DNA of 32,574 nucleotides from an uncultured Saprospiraceae bacterium (GCA_937969415.1 CALBWK010000111.1:1-32574); one strand, 5' to 3'; counted from the stretch's first letter, positions 16,951 through 25,223 are shown. Notes: generated by a model from the sequence alone, not told the origin. Numbers and translations are program-made.

Positions 16951-16983
16951 AAAGAGGCCATCAACTTGGTTAATGACCTCTTT
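16951..16983 (-). terminator. Terminator-like hairpin downstream of the redox/peptide operon
   Basis: AAAGAGGCCAT (16951-16961) pairs with ATGACCTCTTT (16973-16983), with one internal mismatch and an 11-nt loop. On the minus strand it ends in CTCTTTCTAATTC. It lies about 120 nt after the stop of the 14-codon peptide and before nadC, so it can end the operon that starts at 20356. Confidence 0.5.
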
Positions 16984-17106
16984 ATCTTGGTTGGATAGAT
17001 ATAATTTGAGTCTTGGTTTAAAGGCTCTGAGTAAAGCCCGTTAGAATTGATCGGCTCCTACCTGAACATCTTTTTAATATCCAGACTGAGGTGATCAAAT
17101 TTTCTT

Positions 17107-17151
17107 TTAACCACAACCACAACCACAATCTATGTTAATTCCATATGGCAT
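17107..17151 (-). CDS. Tiny Cys-Gly peptide MPYGINIDCGCGCG (14 residues) of the redox operon
   Basis: The frame is ATG (17149-17151) to TAA (17107-17109), encoding MPYGINIDCGCGCG. It is preceded by a perfect AGGAGG with 5-nt spacing, the only full-strength Shine-Dalgarno noticed in the window. An in-frame TAG overlaps the Shine-Dalgarno, so no longer product is possible. The three TGT-GGT codon pairs give a Cys-Gly x3 tail ending exactly at the stop. It lies 50 nt after the membrane ferredoxin gene on the same strand, so it is probably its third cistron. Function is unknown. A thiol metal ligand, a redox shuttle, or a precursor for modification (Cys-Gly-rich tails occur in some proposed RiPP precursors) are inferences; no modifying enzyme of a known RiPP type is seen nearby. 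Confidence 0.6.
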   Translation of the reverse strand: MPYGINIDCGCGCG

Positions 17152-17156
17152 ATCGA

Positions 17157-17162
17157 CCTCCT
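17157..17162 (-). promoter_or_regulatory. Perfect Shine-Dalgarno (AGGAGG) of the 14-codon peptide
   Basis: Minus-strand AGGAGG is followed by TCGAT and then ATG at 17151. The upstream regions of dnaX, carB, the Crp/Fnr gene, the ferredoxin gene and the T9SS cargo genes show no comparable element. The site therefore marks an initiation signal that matters specifically for this short frame. Confidence 0.65.
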
Positions 17163-17184
17163 ATAGCCTTATGACAATAGGTTT

Positions 17185-17200
17185 ACATCAAAAATGATGT
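17185..17200 (-). promoter_or_regulatory. Intercistronic hairpin between membrane ferredoxin and Cys-Gly peptide
   Basis: ACATCA (17185-17190) and TGATGT (17195-17200) form a perfect 6-bp stem with a 4-nt loop, directly after the ferredoxin stop codon (17202-17204). On the minus strand no T-run follows. It is more likely an RNA processing or stability element, or a weak attenuator, than a terminator. Confidence 0.4.
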
Positions 17201-17201
17201 T

Positions 17202-19013
17202 TTATAGTTCTTCCCCTATCAAGTCTTTTATATGCACATTTCTTTCAACTTGTGTTCTTTCACTGACGTCTCCAGAGCCATTTTCTAATCGTAGGACACC
17301 TCTAGGGCATACCGCGGAACATACTCCACAACCTACACAGGAAGATCTTACGATGTCCTGTCCTTTTTGAGCATATGATCTTACGTCGATACCCATCTCG
17401 CAATAGGTAGAGCAATTACCACAAGAGATACATTGACCCCCATTTGTTGTAATTCGGAATTTGGATCTGAATTTTTGGATGAGCCCAAGATATCCTGCTA
17501 AGGGGCAGCCAAATCGGCACCAAACTCTATTACCCATTAGCGGGTAAAATCCAGTTCCTATTATCCCAGCAAATCCTGCACCTATGAAGAAGGCATACCA
17601 GGCTTTTAATGCTTCGGTGTTGATGCCTAGCACAGAATAACTGCCTGTAAAATAGGTATAGAGGACACCTATCGTCATCAATACAGCAGCTACCATCACG
17701 CCATGGATAATGTATCTTTCAAATTGCCAAGCTCTAAGACTCTTATCTGAGAGTTGTCTAAAAGGATCCCCTAGAGTCTCCGCCAATCCACCACAACCAC
17801 AGACCCAACTGCAATACCATCTCTTGCCAAAAAAGAAAACAAAAACCGGTACACCAATTACAAAAAGTGTAATTCCCCATACCAGCATAAAGAGGCCTAT
17901 CGATCCATTAGCTACCATTTCATCCAATCTATAATTGAAAAAGAAGGAGTAATCTAAAGGCCACATATTTTTTAAATCTGGAGCAGGAATTGGATTATCA
18001 TAAGCATTAGCAGCATTAAGTTTGCTGATCATCTGCGGTATCAGAAATGCAAAGGCAGTCTGAAAGAAAATGACAGAGTAGGTTCTAACTCTTTGGTATT
18101 TGTTATGTTGATACTTGGCTAACATACGGATGCCCATCACAGCCATAATTACAGTGTATAGAAGGCCATATAGAAACCATCTGCTGGCATTGCCTCCATT
18201 AAGCTTTTGACTGATAGGATCCACCATCGATACCCAATTCTGAATGTATTGCGGCGTCCAATAAAGTAAGATGTAAAAGCCCACTAAGAGTATACCTGCG
18301 ATAACACCAAGCCATCCCGTATTAACAGGTGAGGCTGATCTCTGCGGGTCCTTACCACGAGACTTTTCTTTGATAAATACAAAGTAGATGAATATGAGCC
18401 CAATAACAGTCGTGACTAGTGGCCAAAACAAATTGTTTAGCTTAAAAAATCCATAGACTAAGATGCCTATGATTCCTGCAGCGAGGGCAAAGGTTCTAAT
18501 GCCAAATTTAAGCCCACTGGTTAAGCTACTCTGATAGATGCCATCGTGTTTGATCCCTGCACTTTCAGAGAACTTGGGTATGATGAAAAATAAACCACCT
18601 ATAATCGCTAGCCCGAAGGTTAGGAAAAAGAACAACCATGGATTGCTTTGTACTGGTCCCGTAGCAACAGCTGTCGCACTCATTTTCTGTTTGAAAGAAC
18701 TAGCGTTGCCTCCAAATCTGAAGTCCCATTCGCCTACGCCATCAGGAGCACCACTAGCTTTAAATTTGGCTTCTTGGATTTCATTGGCTTTATCTATGAT
18801 CTTGGACGCCAGAGAGACAAATCCAATATGATTGACTTCTTGGCCAGTTGCACCGAGTTCATTGATGGCTTCAGTTATGGCAGTATTCTGATGCTCATTA
18901 TTGCCTGGGAGAGATTCTAGGTTTATCGATTTGGTGCCTAAACCTAACATCCCAATAAATACAAGTATACTGGCAATGACAAGGATGCTTCCGATTGTTT
19001 GTAGGAATTTCAT
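17202..19013 (-). CDS. Polytopic membrane 4Fe-4S ferredoxin (NapH/NosR/CcoG-like)
   Basis: The protein has 603 residues from the ATG at 19013. It has an N-terminal membrane anchor (~5-27), an extracytoplasmic-looking stretch (~30-122), and then about nine further hydrophobic segments. Two Cys motifs near membrane edges, CSWVCGCGG (401-409) and WCRFGCP (498-504), are the pattern of the NapH/NosR-type membrane ferredoxins. Two classic [4Fe-4S] motifs follow: Cys528/531/534/538 and Cys559/562/565/569, the last followed by Pro. It is about twice as long as NapH because of the added N-terminal membrane half. The likely role is electron transfer between the quinone pool or a cytosolic donor and the periplasmic side. 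Its start lies 5 nt after the FAD-oxidoreductase stop, so that enzyme is the probable electron donor. No heme (CXXCH) motif was seen. The partner acceptor is unknown. Confidence 0.85.
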   Translation of the reverse strand: MKFLQTIGSILVIASILVFIGMLGLGTKSINLESLPGNNEHQNTAITEAINELGATGQEVNHIGFVSLASKIIDKANEIQEAKFKASGAPDGVGEWDFRFGGNASSFKQKMSATAVATGPVQSNPWLFFFLTFGLAIIGGLFFIIPKFSESAGIKHDGIYQSSLTSGLKFGIRTFALAAGIIGILVYGFFKLNNLFWPLVTTVIGLIFIYFVFIKEKSRGKDPQRSASPVNTGWLGVIAGILLVGFYILLYWTPQYIQNWVSMVDPISQKLNGGNASRWFLYGLLYTVIMAVMGIRMLAKYQHNKYQRVRTYSVIFFQTAFAFLIPQMISKLNAANAYDNPIPAPDLKNMWPLDYSFFFNYRLDEMVANGSIGLFMLVWGITLFVIGVPVFVFFFGKRWYCSWVCGCGGLAETLGDPFRQLSDKSLRAWQFERYIIHGVMVAAVLMTIGVLYTYFTGSYSVLGINTEALKAWYAFFIGAGFAGIIGTGFYPLMGNRVWCRFGCPLAGYLGLIQKFRSKFRITTNGGQCISCGNCSTYCEMGIDVRSYAQKGQDIVRSSCVGCGVCSAVCPRGVLRLENGSGDVSERTQVERNVHIKDLIGEEL

Positions 19014-19018
19014 AGATA

Positions 19019-20356
19019 TTAGCTTTTTAGAAACGAAAGGACTCTATCTAATCCTCTCTTTGTCTTGAGATTAATATTGGCACCTTCTTGCTTATTATAC
19101 AATTGGATGACGTCTGCTTCATATTCGTCATAGAATTCAGGATCAAAATTGGCAAGGCCCAAATTCTTTAGTACCTCTTCTATAGGCGTCTTATTGGCCA
19201 ACCATTTTTCGCAGACTTCGTGTCGATATCTTACACCCATCAGATTGAATCCTCTGATATACTTCTCAGTTTTATGGTAATTGATTCTGATAGCCTTATC
19301 CCCATCTGCGTGCTCCCAGTAGATGGTTGCCATATCTTCGGGAAGCGTACCGGGCACCTCTCCATAGACCTGATATTCTATATCTAGAAACTTGGCACTA
19401 TTGAACCAGATGCCTGGATCATAAGCAACAGACTTGCCCATAATATTATAAGCTGCCGTCTCACCCATCATACGACCTGTGTACCAGATGGCTTCGACGC
19501 CTCTTCGCCCTGGTTTCGGATCATTCAATTCTGCGCAATCTCCTATAGCATAGACGTCTGGCATATTTGTCCTGAGGTGGTTGTCAACTTTTATACCACG
19601 TCCCACTTCTAGTCCAGTTTCCTTGAGAAAAGCAATATTAGGACTGACGCCAGCGGTCAATCCGACATATCCACATTGTATCTCTTCTTGGGTTTCCTTA
19701 ATAATTACAGACTTAGCAGCACCATTGCCATCATCTTGAATACTGTCAAGGTTGACACCTAGTCTCAGATCTATATGGTGGCTATTAATATGTCTATTGA
19801 TCATAGCTGATTCTTCAGCTGGCAGTACATTATTCCAATAGGAAGCTTCTCTGACGAGCATAGTCACACCTATTTTTCGTGACCTGAACATCTCTGCCAT
19901 CTCTATACCTATCAGACCGCCACCGACTATAACGGCATGCTTAAGACCTGGAGAATATTTTTCCATATTTTCCAAATCTTGCCAATGATACAATCCTCCA
20001 ACTCTTTCTAAGTCTTGACCTGGCCAGCCAAACTTATTGGACTTAGAGCCTAGAGCGAGAACTAGCTTGTCATAATGGACAGCACCCTGAGTTGTATTTA
20101 GCGTTTTGGCCTCAAAATCTATACTGTCTACATGCGCTTCAAGTAGATTAATGCGATTTTTTTCCCAAAACCAATCTTCGTAAGGTTTAAGATCTTCTGG
20201 ACGCATATGACCCATATATGCGTACATAAGTGCCGTTCTTGAGAAAAAATACTTTGTCTCGGAGGAGATCACAGTTATCTCACTGTCTCCTAATTTTCTA
20301 AGCCAACGTGAGCACGTAATGCCACTTATACCGTTGCCGATAATAACAATCTTCAT
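19019..20356 (-). CDS. FAD/NAD(P)-dependent pyridine nucleotide-disulfide-type oxidoreductase
   Basis: The protein has 445 residues from the ATG at 20356. The N-terminal FAD Rossmann motif is IVIIGNGISGITCSRWLRKL (GxGxxG at 7-12). The NAD(P)H-binding Rossmann motif is HAVIVGGGLIGIEMAEMF. The second FAD contact is VYAIGDCAEL. No CxxxxC redox-active disulfide is seen near the first motif, so it belongs with ferredoxin- or rubredoxin-reductase-like and NirB-N-like enzymes rather than glutathione reductases. The C-terminal ~130 residues (from about GKSVAYDPG to the end) are an extra domain I do not recognise. It heads the operon with the membrane ferredoxin, so it probably feeds electrons from NAD(P)H into it (inference). 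Confidence 0.88.
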   Translation of the reverse strand: MKIVIIGNGISGITCSRWLRKLGDSEITVISSETKYFFSRTALMYAYMGHMRPEDLKPYEDWFWEKNRINLLEAHVDSIDFEAKTLNTTQGAVHYDKLVLALGSKSNKFGWPGQDLERVGGLYHWQDLENMEKYSPGLKHAVIVGGGLIGIEMAEMFRSRKIGVTMLVREASYWNNVLPAEESAMINRHINSHHIDLRLGVNLDSIQDDGNGAAKSVIIKETQEEIQCGYVGLTAGVSPNIAFLKETGLEVGRGIKVDNHLRTNMPDVYAIGDCAELNDPKPGRRGVEAIWYTGRMMGETAAYNIMGKSVAYDPGIWFNSAKFLDIEYQVYGEVPGTLPEDMATIYWEHADGDKAIRINYHKTEKYIRGFNLMGVRYRHEVCEKWLANKTPIEEVLKNLGLANFDPEFYDEYEADVIQLYNKQEGANINLKTKRGLDRVLSFLKS

Positions 20357-20761
20357 AAAGTGTAAGTCAGGATTGAAAGTTAGTCTTTTATGGGGTGAAA
20401 TTATAATGGAAGTATGCTCTCCAATAGTATATCAAAGACAAATTAAAGGAATAAAAAGCCAGCAAATTCTGCCAATAAAGCGGTCGAGATGTGTCCCAAA
20501 TTACATGAAATAGCAGTCCTCAAAAGTTCATAAGAAATCAAGTAATTACTTATAATGTCGACCAAAAGACCTTCTCAGACTATCTTCGACTTTGTATGCA
20601 AACTAGGTGTCGGCAAATAGACTAATGTTACCAAGAATGTAAAAAATTTAGAATTATTGTCATGTGGCGACACTTAATTCAGTTATTTGAGTATTTTCAT
20701 CCGCACAATAAAATTCTTTAACCTTAACAATTTACCTAACTAAATACTTTAAAATAGGAAT
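20357..20761. other. Divergent intergenic region between the redox operon and a T9SS cargo gene
   Basis: No gene is seen. A near-consensus minus-strand -7 element (TTAATTTG, complement of 20439-20446; one mismatch to TAnnTTTG) with a TTG 16 nt further upstream could serve the FAD oxidoreductase gene. GTGTCG (20607-20612) and CGACAC (20668-20673) form a widely spaced inverted pair. AATTTACCTAAC lies 22-33 nt before the ATG at 20762. No RNA gene was recognised. Confidence 0.4.
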
Positions 20762-22300
20762 ATGAAAAAAATTCTACTATTGATTTCGGCTTTTGCCACA
20801 ATGGGTTTGACTTTAACTGCACAGCTAGCTCCAGGCTCTAGCTTGCCAGCAAACATTACAGGCACAGATTACAATACAGGTGAGGCAATTGATATCCAAG
20901 CTTGGCTAGATGACGGCAAGACCGTCGTTATTGATGTTTTTGCAACTTGGTGTGGACCATGTTGGACTTATCACGAAAGTGGCTTTCTAGAAGATCTATA
21001 TGAAACTTATGGTCCAGATGGGACTGATCAGGTTAGAATTGTGGCTATAGAGGCAGATCCAGCAACTGCGCCTGCTTTAATGGAGTCTAATCAATTTGGA
21101 CAACCAGGTAGTTGGTTGGTTAATCCTGAGACTTTGGAGAACATTCATTACAACATTATGGATCAACCTGCTGCCAATAACACGCTGAATATCAGGTACT
21201 TCCCATCACTGTACATTATTAAGCCAGATGGCACTCTAGCTGAATTAGGTACACTATCACCAAATCCAAGGTTCAACAGAGCTTTCTTTGACGCAGCTAT
21301 AGATCCTTCTGCAGATTCTTATATACTAGCAAGTGCTGATATTACACTAGAGACTTTCTGTGATGAAACGAATGTAGCTGCACAGGAGATCTCTTTCTTC
21401 AATCCTTCAGATCAGCCGATTACAGACGCTGAATTTGTAGTGATTGCTAATGGAGCTTTACTAGAGACAGTACCTTTCCAAGGAAGTGTAGGTCCTTTTG
21501 AATCAGGTTCTGTTCAAATAAGTGCTCAGACTTTTACTGAGACTACAGAGTTACAAGTAGGTTTATCATCAGTCAATAGCACACCTACTGCAGTTTCTGT
21601 ATACACAGGTACGGCTGAGAAATACAACGTAGCTACAAGAACTATGAATGTTAGATTTACTACAGACTTCTTTCCTATCGAAACTTCATGGAGAATGACT
21701 GACGAAACTGGTGCCGAATTATTTGTTGTTTCAAGTTACATCGGTCTAGCAGATGGAGGTGGAGCAGAGGCTCTAAGCACATTTGAGTACCAAGTTACTG
21801 TTCCAGAAACATCAACTTGTATAACTTTTGCTATTGCGGATTCTTATGGAGATGGATTAACTGCATGGGATCCAAACCAACACTATCCTCCAGGTATCGA
21901 AGTGCAAGACAATAATGGTAACTGGGTGAAGCAAAATGTGATAACTGATCCTACAACTATAGATGGTATCGGTGGTGAAGGTACTTTCTTCTTTAATGCA
22001 GCATTTGTTAATGTATCTGCTGAAGGTGCAACCAGTGTAGAAGAAATTACGACTATAGAAAGTGCACAGATTTTCCCTAATCCAGTCACAACTGAATTGA
22101 CGTTGGATTTGAATACATCAAGTAACACAGATTATTCTGTTACTGTCATTGATGTTATGGGACAAACAGTACAAAACTTAGGTAACTACAACTCTAGTCT
22201 TACTAAGGCTTTTGATGTATCAGAGTTATCAAATGGTATCTACTTCTTGAGAGTGGCTACTGAAGAAGGTAATAACCTTTATAAGTTCAATAAAATATAA
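20762..22300 (+). CDS. Secreted thioredoxin-domain (TlpA-like) protein with T9SS type A sorting domain
   Basis: The protein has 512 residues with a signal peptide (MKKILLLISAFATMGLTLTA). A TlpA/AhpC-type thioredoxin fold follows (residues ~25-180), with the active-site motif W63-C64-G-P-C67-W68 and the cis-proline region NIRYFPSLYIIKPDG. The middle part contains a Ser/Thr-rich beta region and a segment with ITFAIADSYGDGLTAWD, a pattern common in secreted Bacteroidota proteins. The last ~80 residues (AQIFPNPVTTELTL ... LSNGIYFLRVATEEGN) are a Por/T9SS type A sorting domain (TIGR04183-like). It is probably an extracellular thiol-disulfide protein. A strong terminator follows the stop, so it is a single-gene unit. 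Confidence 0.88.
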   Translation: MKKILLLISAFATMGLTLTAQLAPGSSLPANITGTDYNTGEAIDIQAWLDDGKTVVIDVFATWCGPCWTYHESGFLEDLYETYGPDGTDQVRIVAIEADPATAPALMESNQFGQPGSWLVNPETLENIHYNIMDQPAANNTLNIRYFPSLYIIKPDGTLAELGTLSPNPRFNRAFFDAAIDPSADSYILASADITLETFCDETNVAAQEISFFNPSDQPITDAEFVVIANGALLETVPFQGSVGPFESGSVQISAQTFTETTELQVGLSSVNSTPTAVSVYTGTAEKYNVATRTMNVRFTTDFFPIETSWRMTDETGAELFVVSSYIGLADGGGAEALSTFEYQVTVPETSTCITFAIADSYGDGLTAWDPNQHYPPGIEVQDNNGNWVKQNVITDPTTIDGIGGEGTFFFNAAFVNVSAEGATSVEEITTIESAQIFPNPVTTELTLDLNTSSNTDYSVTVIDVMGQTVQNLGNYNSSLTKAFDVSELSNGIYFLRVATEEGNNLYKFNKI

Positions 22301-22321
22301 GCTATCTCGCTATATTAACTC

Positions 22322-22352
22322 AAGGGCTGCCCGCAAAGGCAGCCCTTTTTTT
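22322..22352 (+). terminator. Strong rho-independent terminator
   Basis: A perfect 10-bp stem, AAGGGCTGCC (22322-22331) with GGCAGCCCTT (22338-22347), has a 6-nt loop and is followed by a T-run to 22352. It ends the transcript of the thioredoxin-domain gene, 21 nt after its stop. Confidence 0.9.
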
Positions 22353-22404
22353 ATTCAAGTTCCTTTTTGATAATATGCCTAGCTTTATATTAAAGTAAAA
22401 GCAT

Positions 22405-24315
22405 ATGTCTTTAAAGAACTTCTTTCTGTTTTTGGTGATGAGTCTTTGCTCCTCTCTAGCAGTAGCACAAGACACCTTGTTGTATGAGACCTTCCAGTCT
22501 GGAACACTTAATGGATTCAATAGTCTGGATTTAGATGGATTACCACTGGCAGAAGATTTTGAGAGTCTTGATGGAGGCTTCCAGGTATTACCTATTGCTG
22601 GAGCCAGTGACTTTAGAGCAATAGGTGTTGCTAGTTTTAGAGACGGAGGCACCGCCAATAATCTCTTGATATCTCCTCCTATTGATATAGCCCAGACCTT
22701 TACCACTTTGCGCTGGACGGCCAATTCTCTTAGCGGAGATCCCAGTCAGGCAGAGTCTTATGAAGTTCTGCTCTCTCGTACAGGAGGTACAGAGGCCGCA
22801 GATTTTACAGATATATTGGAGATTGTTGCGGTGGAGACAGGCAGTACTAGAGAAGTAGATTTAAGCTTTTATGCGGGCTCCACAGTGCACCTAGCGTGGA
22901 GGCAAAATGGTACTGATAAGCTAGCACTGACTATAGATGACATTCTTATTACGCAGCCTAGCTCAGAGGTAGATGCGGAGTTAGAAGCTTTTTTGGGCAA
23001 TCGGTATTTGGATGTCGATGCATTGGGTATGAGTCCTGGAGTATTGATCAATAATATAGGGGCACAGCAATTGACTCAAATAATATTAGACGTTACAGTC
23101 AACGGGAATACAAGTCGAGTGGAGTCTAATAGCTTGATTATAGATCCACAGAGTTCAGGCGTATTTCCTTTCCCTATAGTAGACGCAGGCAAGTACACGC
23201 TTGAAGTAAACCTTGTCTCAGCTAATGGTATTGATCTCGATAAACCTTCTTTGTCAGGAACCTATTTCCTCCACGAGGGCGGACCAGTTAGGAGACAATT
23301 AATGGAGGTGGCAACCAGTACGACTTGCGGCTGGTGTCCGGGAGATATAGTCGCAAGGGAAAGCGCGGCAGCAGATAATCCTGAAGACTTGATTAGCCTC
23401 TCTGTACATTACGATGATGACTTAGTATCTCCTGTATATGCTTTTGGTGTCGAGAACCTAGGGGACTTTGGAGGCGTGCCTTCGGTATCTTATAATAGGA
23501 CTCTCTCAGGATTGACTTCTGATTATCAAGATGATTTGCCGGCAGGTGCAGGGAATTCGCCTGTTTCACTTGAGGTAAGCAATATTTATGATCCTGTATC
23601 CAGGGCTTTGACGGTGGATCTGAGAGGTACAGCTTTTACACAATTTGATGAAGGAGATATACGCCTTTCTTTGTTGATCGTGGAGGACTCGATTACTGGA
23701 ACAACAGAATTGTTTGATCAAGCCAATTTCTATAGTGTCGAAAGTCAGAATATACCACTGGTGGGACTTGATGGTCGTGACTGGCAGGCGGCACCAAATC
23801 CAGTGCCCGCTAGCGATATGATCTATAATGAAGTAGTAAGAGATCTTGTGGGCGGCTTTGATGGCATTATTGGCTCTGTTCCAGCGGTCGATGTAGGAGG
23901 CGCTTTTGATTACCAGATTGATTACATTTTACCTTCTGTATATGCCGAAAATCAAGTCTCCATTGTTGCTTTAGTTGTGGATGCAACGGACTCTAGAGTA
24001 CTCCAAGCCACAGAGCAGAAGCTAGACATCATATCTGCAGTCTCAGATCATAACCAAAGAAATTTTAATATATATCCAAACCCATCAAGAGAGACATTTA
24101 ATGTCGAGGGACTAGCAAATACGGTGACTAGAGCTTATCAATTAGTAGATACAAATGGTCGGGTAGTATTGGCTAAGAATCTCGATCAAATCGTTGAAAA
24201 TCAGTTGATTAAGGTTGATTGCCAAGGACTTTCTGCAGGTGTGTATACATTGAGGGTGACCGATGGTATTAGCTGGGAGAATCACAGAGTGATGTTATTG
24301 GCTACGTATCCGTAA
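22405..24315 (+). CDS. Secreted Omp28-like protein with adhesin-type N-domain and T9SS type A sorting domain
   Basis: The protein has 636 residues with a signal peptide (MSLKNFFLFLVMSLCSSLAVA). Residues ~24-185 resemble the jelly-roll 'cleaved adhesin/choice-of-anchor' fold (TLLYETFQSG, LLISPPIDIA, HLAWRQNGTDKLALTIDDI). After a linking beta domain, an Omp28-related thioredoxin-like domain carries C308-G-W-C311 in TSTTCGWCPGDIVARE and continues with SVHYDDD and GGVPSVSYNR. The C-terminus from NFNIYPNPSRETFNVEG to the end is a T9SS type A sorting domain. The CxxC motif suggests a redox role outside the cell. A short perfect hairpin (GTCAA-CTAA-TTGAC, 24317-24330) follows the stop but lacks a T-run. 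Confidence 0.85.
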   Translation: MSLKNFFLFLVMSLCSSLAVAQDTLLYETFQSGTLNGFNSLDLDGLPLAEDFESLDGGFQVLPIAGASDFRAIGVASFRDGGTANNLLISPPIDIAQTFTTLRWTANSLSGDPSQAESYEVLLSRTGGTEAADFTDILEIVAVETGSTREVDLSFYAGSTVHLAWRQNGTDKLALTIDDILITQPSSEVDAELEAFLGNRYLDVDALGMSPGVLINNIGAQQLTQIILDVTVNGNTSRVESNSLIIDPQSSGVFPFPIVDAGKYTLEVNLVSANGIDLDKPSLSGTYFLHEGGPVRRQLMEVATSTTCGWCPGDIVARESAAADNPEDLISLSVHYDDDLVSPVYAFGVENLGDFGGVPSVSYNRTLSGLTSDYQDDLPAGAGNSPVSLEVSNIYDPVSRALTVDLRGTAFTQFDEGDIRLSLLIVEDSITGTTELFDQANFYSVESQNIPLVGLDGRDWQAAPNPVPASDMIYNEVVRDLVGGFDGIIGSVPAVDVGGAFDYQIDYILPSVYAENQVSIVALVVDATDSRVLQATEQKLDIISAVSDHNQRNFNIYPNPSRETFNVEGLANTVTRAYQLVDTNGRVVLAKNLDQIVENQLIKVDCQGLSAGVYTLRVTDGISWENHRVMLLATYP

Positions 24316-24415
24316 TGTCAACTAATTGACTTAAATCAGGCCTTAAAGTGGCTCGGAAGAGGTTTTGTAGAGATTTGTATTGTATCTTTAGTATTCGTTA
24401 ACGTCATATTAGGTC

Positions 24416-24443
24416 TTTGTATTGGATATAGGCGTTATATTTG
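24416..24443 (+). promoter_or_regulatory. Promoter-like element (TTTG-N16-TATATTTG)
   Basis: A perfect TATATTTG -7 element lies at 24436-24443, with TTTG at 24416-24419 upstream (16 nt between, slightly short of the usual 17-23). Transcription would begin near 24450, only about 10 nt before the ATG at 24461. That argues against an in-frame TTG at 24422 as the start. Confidence 0.5.
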
Positions 24444-24460
24444 TTCTACTTAAGAGAATT

Positions 24461-25147
24461 ATGAGGTTTACTTTTTACACATTAGGTTTCTTATTACTTA
24501 CAACAGGCTTGTTTGGTCAGTTGAAGGTAGAAAGCAGTGTTGTAAATGGTAAGTCTTCTTCAGAAAGAGTTGCATTATACTTCACTGTAACCAATACCTC
24601 AGATTCAGAAAAAACCTTTTACTGGGATCTAGATCGCTCTTCAGATATGCCTTCTGACTGGGAGTTATCTGTATGTGATACCAATACTTGTTATGACTGG
24701 GGTTCTGAGTCTTGTCCTTGTGATGAGCCAGCGAAGCTTGCAGCAGGTGAGGAATATACATTTATAGTCAATGTTAATCCTAATGGTATAGAAGCCAACT
24801 ATGGAGTTGACTTTAGAATATTAGATAAGTGTGAAGACAGTAAGGTGCTTGATTCTGGAAAGCTGACTTATAATATTTCTAATGCAGCTGCTTCAGAAAA
24901 GCCTAGAACAACTAGCTCTTCTATAGTCATATATCCGAATCCTACTTTTGATACTTTCGAAGTAACAGAAGACAGTTCGATTAAGACTATAGCTATCTAC
25001 AATATAGTAGGAAAGAAAGTGATGTCTGTAGGACACAAGGCTGGTCAGTTTCACGACGTGACATCGTTGGACGAAGGCATCTACTTAGTTAGAATGCTAG
25101 ACGCTACAAATGAGGTTGTCAAAGTCATTAGAATGACCAAAGAATAA
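24461..25147 (+). CDS. Small secreted protein of unknown function with T9SS type A sorting domain
   Basis: The protein has 228 residues from the ATG at 24461, with a signal peptide (MRFTFYTLGFLLLTTGLFG). A single beta-sandwich-like domain (~20-135) contains four closely spaced cysteines (VCDTNTCYDWGSESCPC) plus one later Cys. The C-terminal ~75 residues (IVIYPNPTFDTFEV ... LDEGIYLVRMLDATNE) form a T9SS type A sorting domain. No enzymatic motif was recognised. It forms its own unit with a promoter-like element and a strong terminator. It follows two other T9SS cargo genes on the same strand. Confidence 0.82.
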   Translation: MRFTFYTLGFLLLTTGLFGQLKVESSVVNGKSSSERVALYFTVTNTSDSEKTFYWDLDRSSDMPSDWELSVCDTNTCYDWGSESCPCDEPAKLAAGEEYTFIVNVNPNGIEANYGVDFRILDKCEDSKVLDSGKLTYNISNAAASEKPRTTSSSIVIYPNPTFDTFEVTEDSSIKTIAIYNIVGKKVMSVGHKAGQFHDVTSLDEGIYLVRMLDATNEVVKVIRMTKE

Positions 25148-25175
25148 TACCATAAATCAAGAAAATATATCTAAG

Positions 25176-25205
25176 AGGTTTCATCATTGATGAAGCCTTT
25201 TTTTA
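25176..25205 (+). terminator. Rho-independent terminator
   Basis: AGGTTTCATC (25176-25185) pairs with GATGAAGCCT (25189-25198) in a 10-bp stem with one G-U and a 3-nt loop, followed by a T-run to 25205. It lies 28 nt after the stop of the small T9SS cargo gene. Confidence 0.85.
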
Positions 25206-25223
25206 TTGCCTGAAGTAAACTTG

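Noticed and set aside
17032-17133. Shifted reading of the Cys-Gly codons giving a Val-rich peptide ending KRKFDHLSLDIKKMFR
   Set aside because: The frame follows a TAG with no good start or Shine-Dalgarno. The valine run is simply the other frame of TGT-GGT repeats.
20319-20513. Plus-strand 64-codon frame overlapping the FAD oxidoreductase start
   Set aside because: It overlaps the divergent coding start, has no promoter or ribosome-binding site, and the composition is not protein-like.
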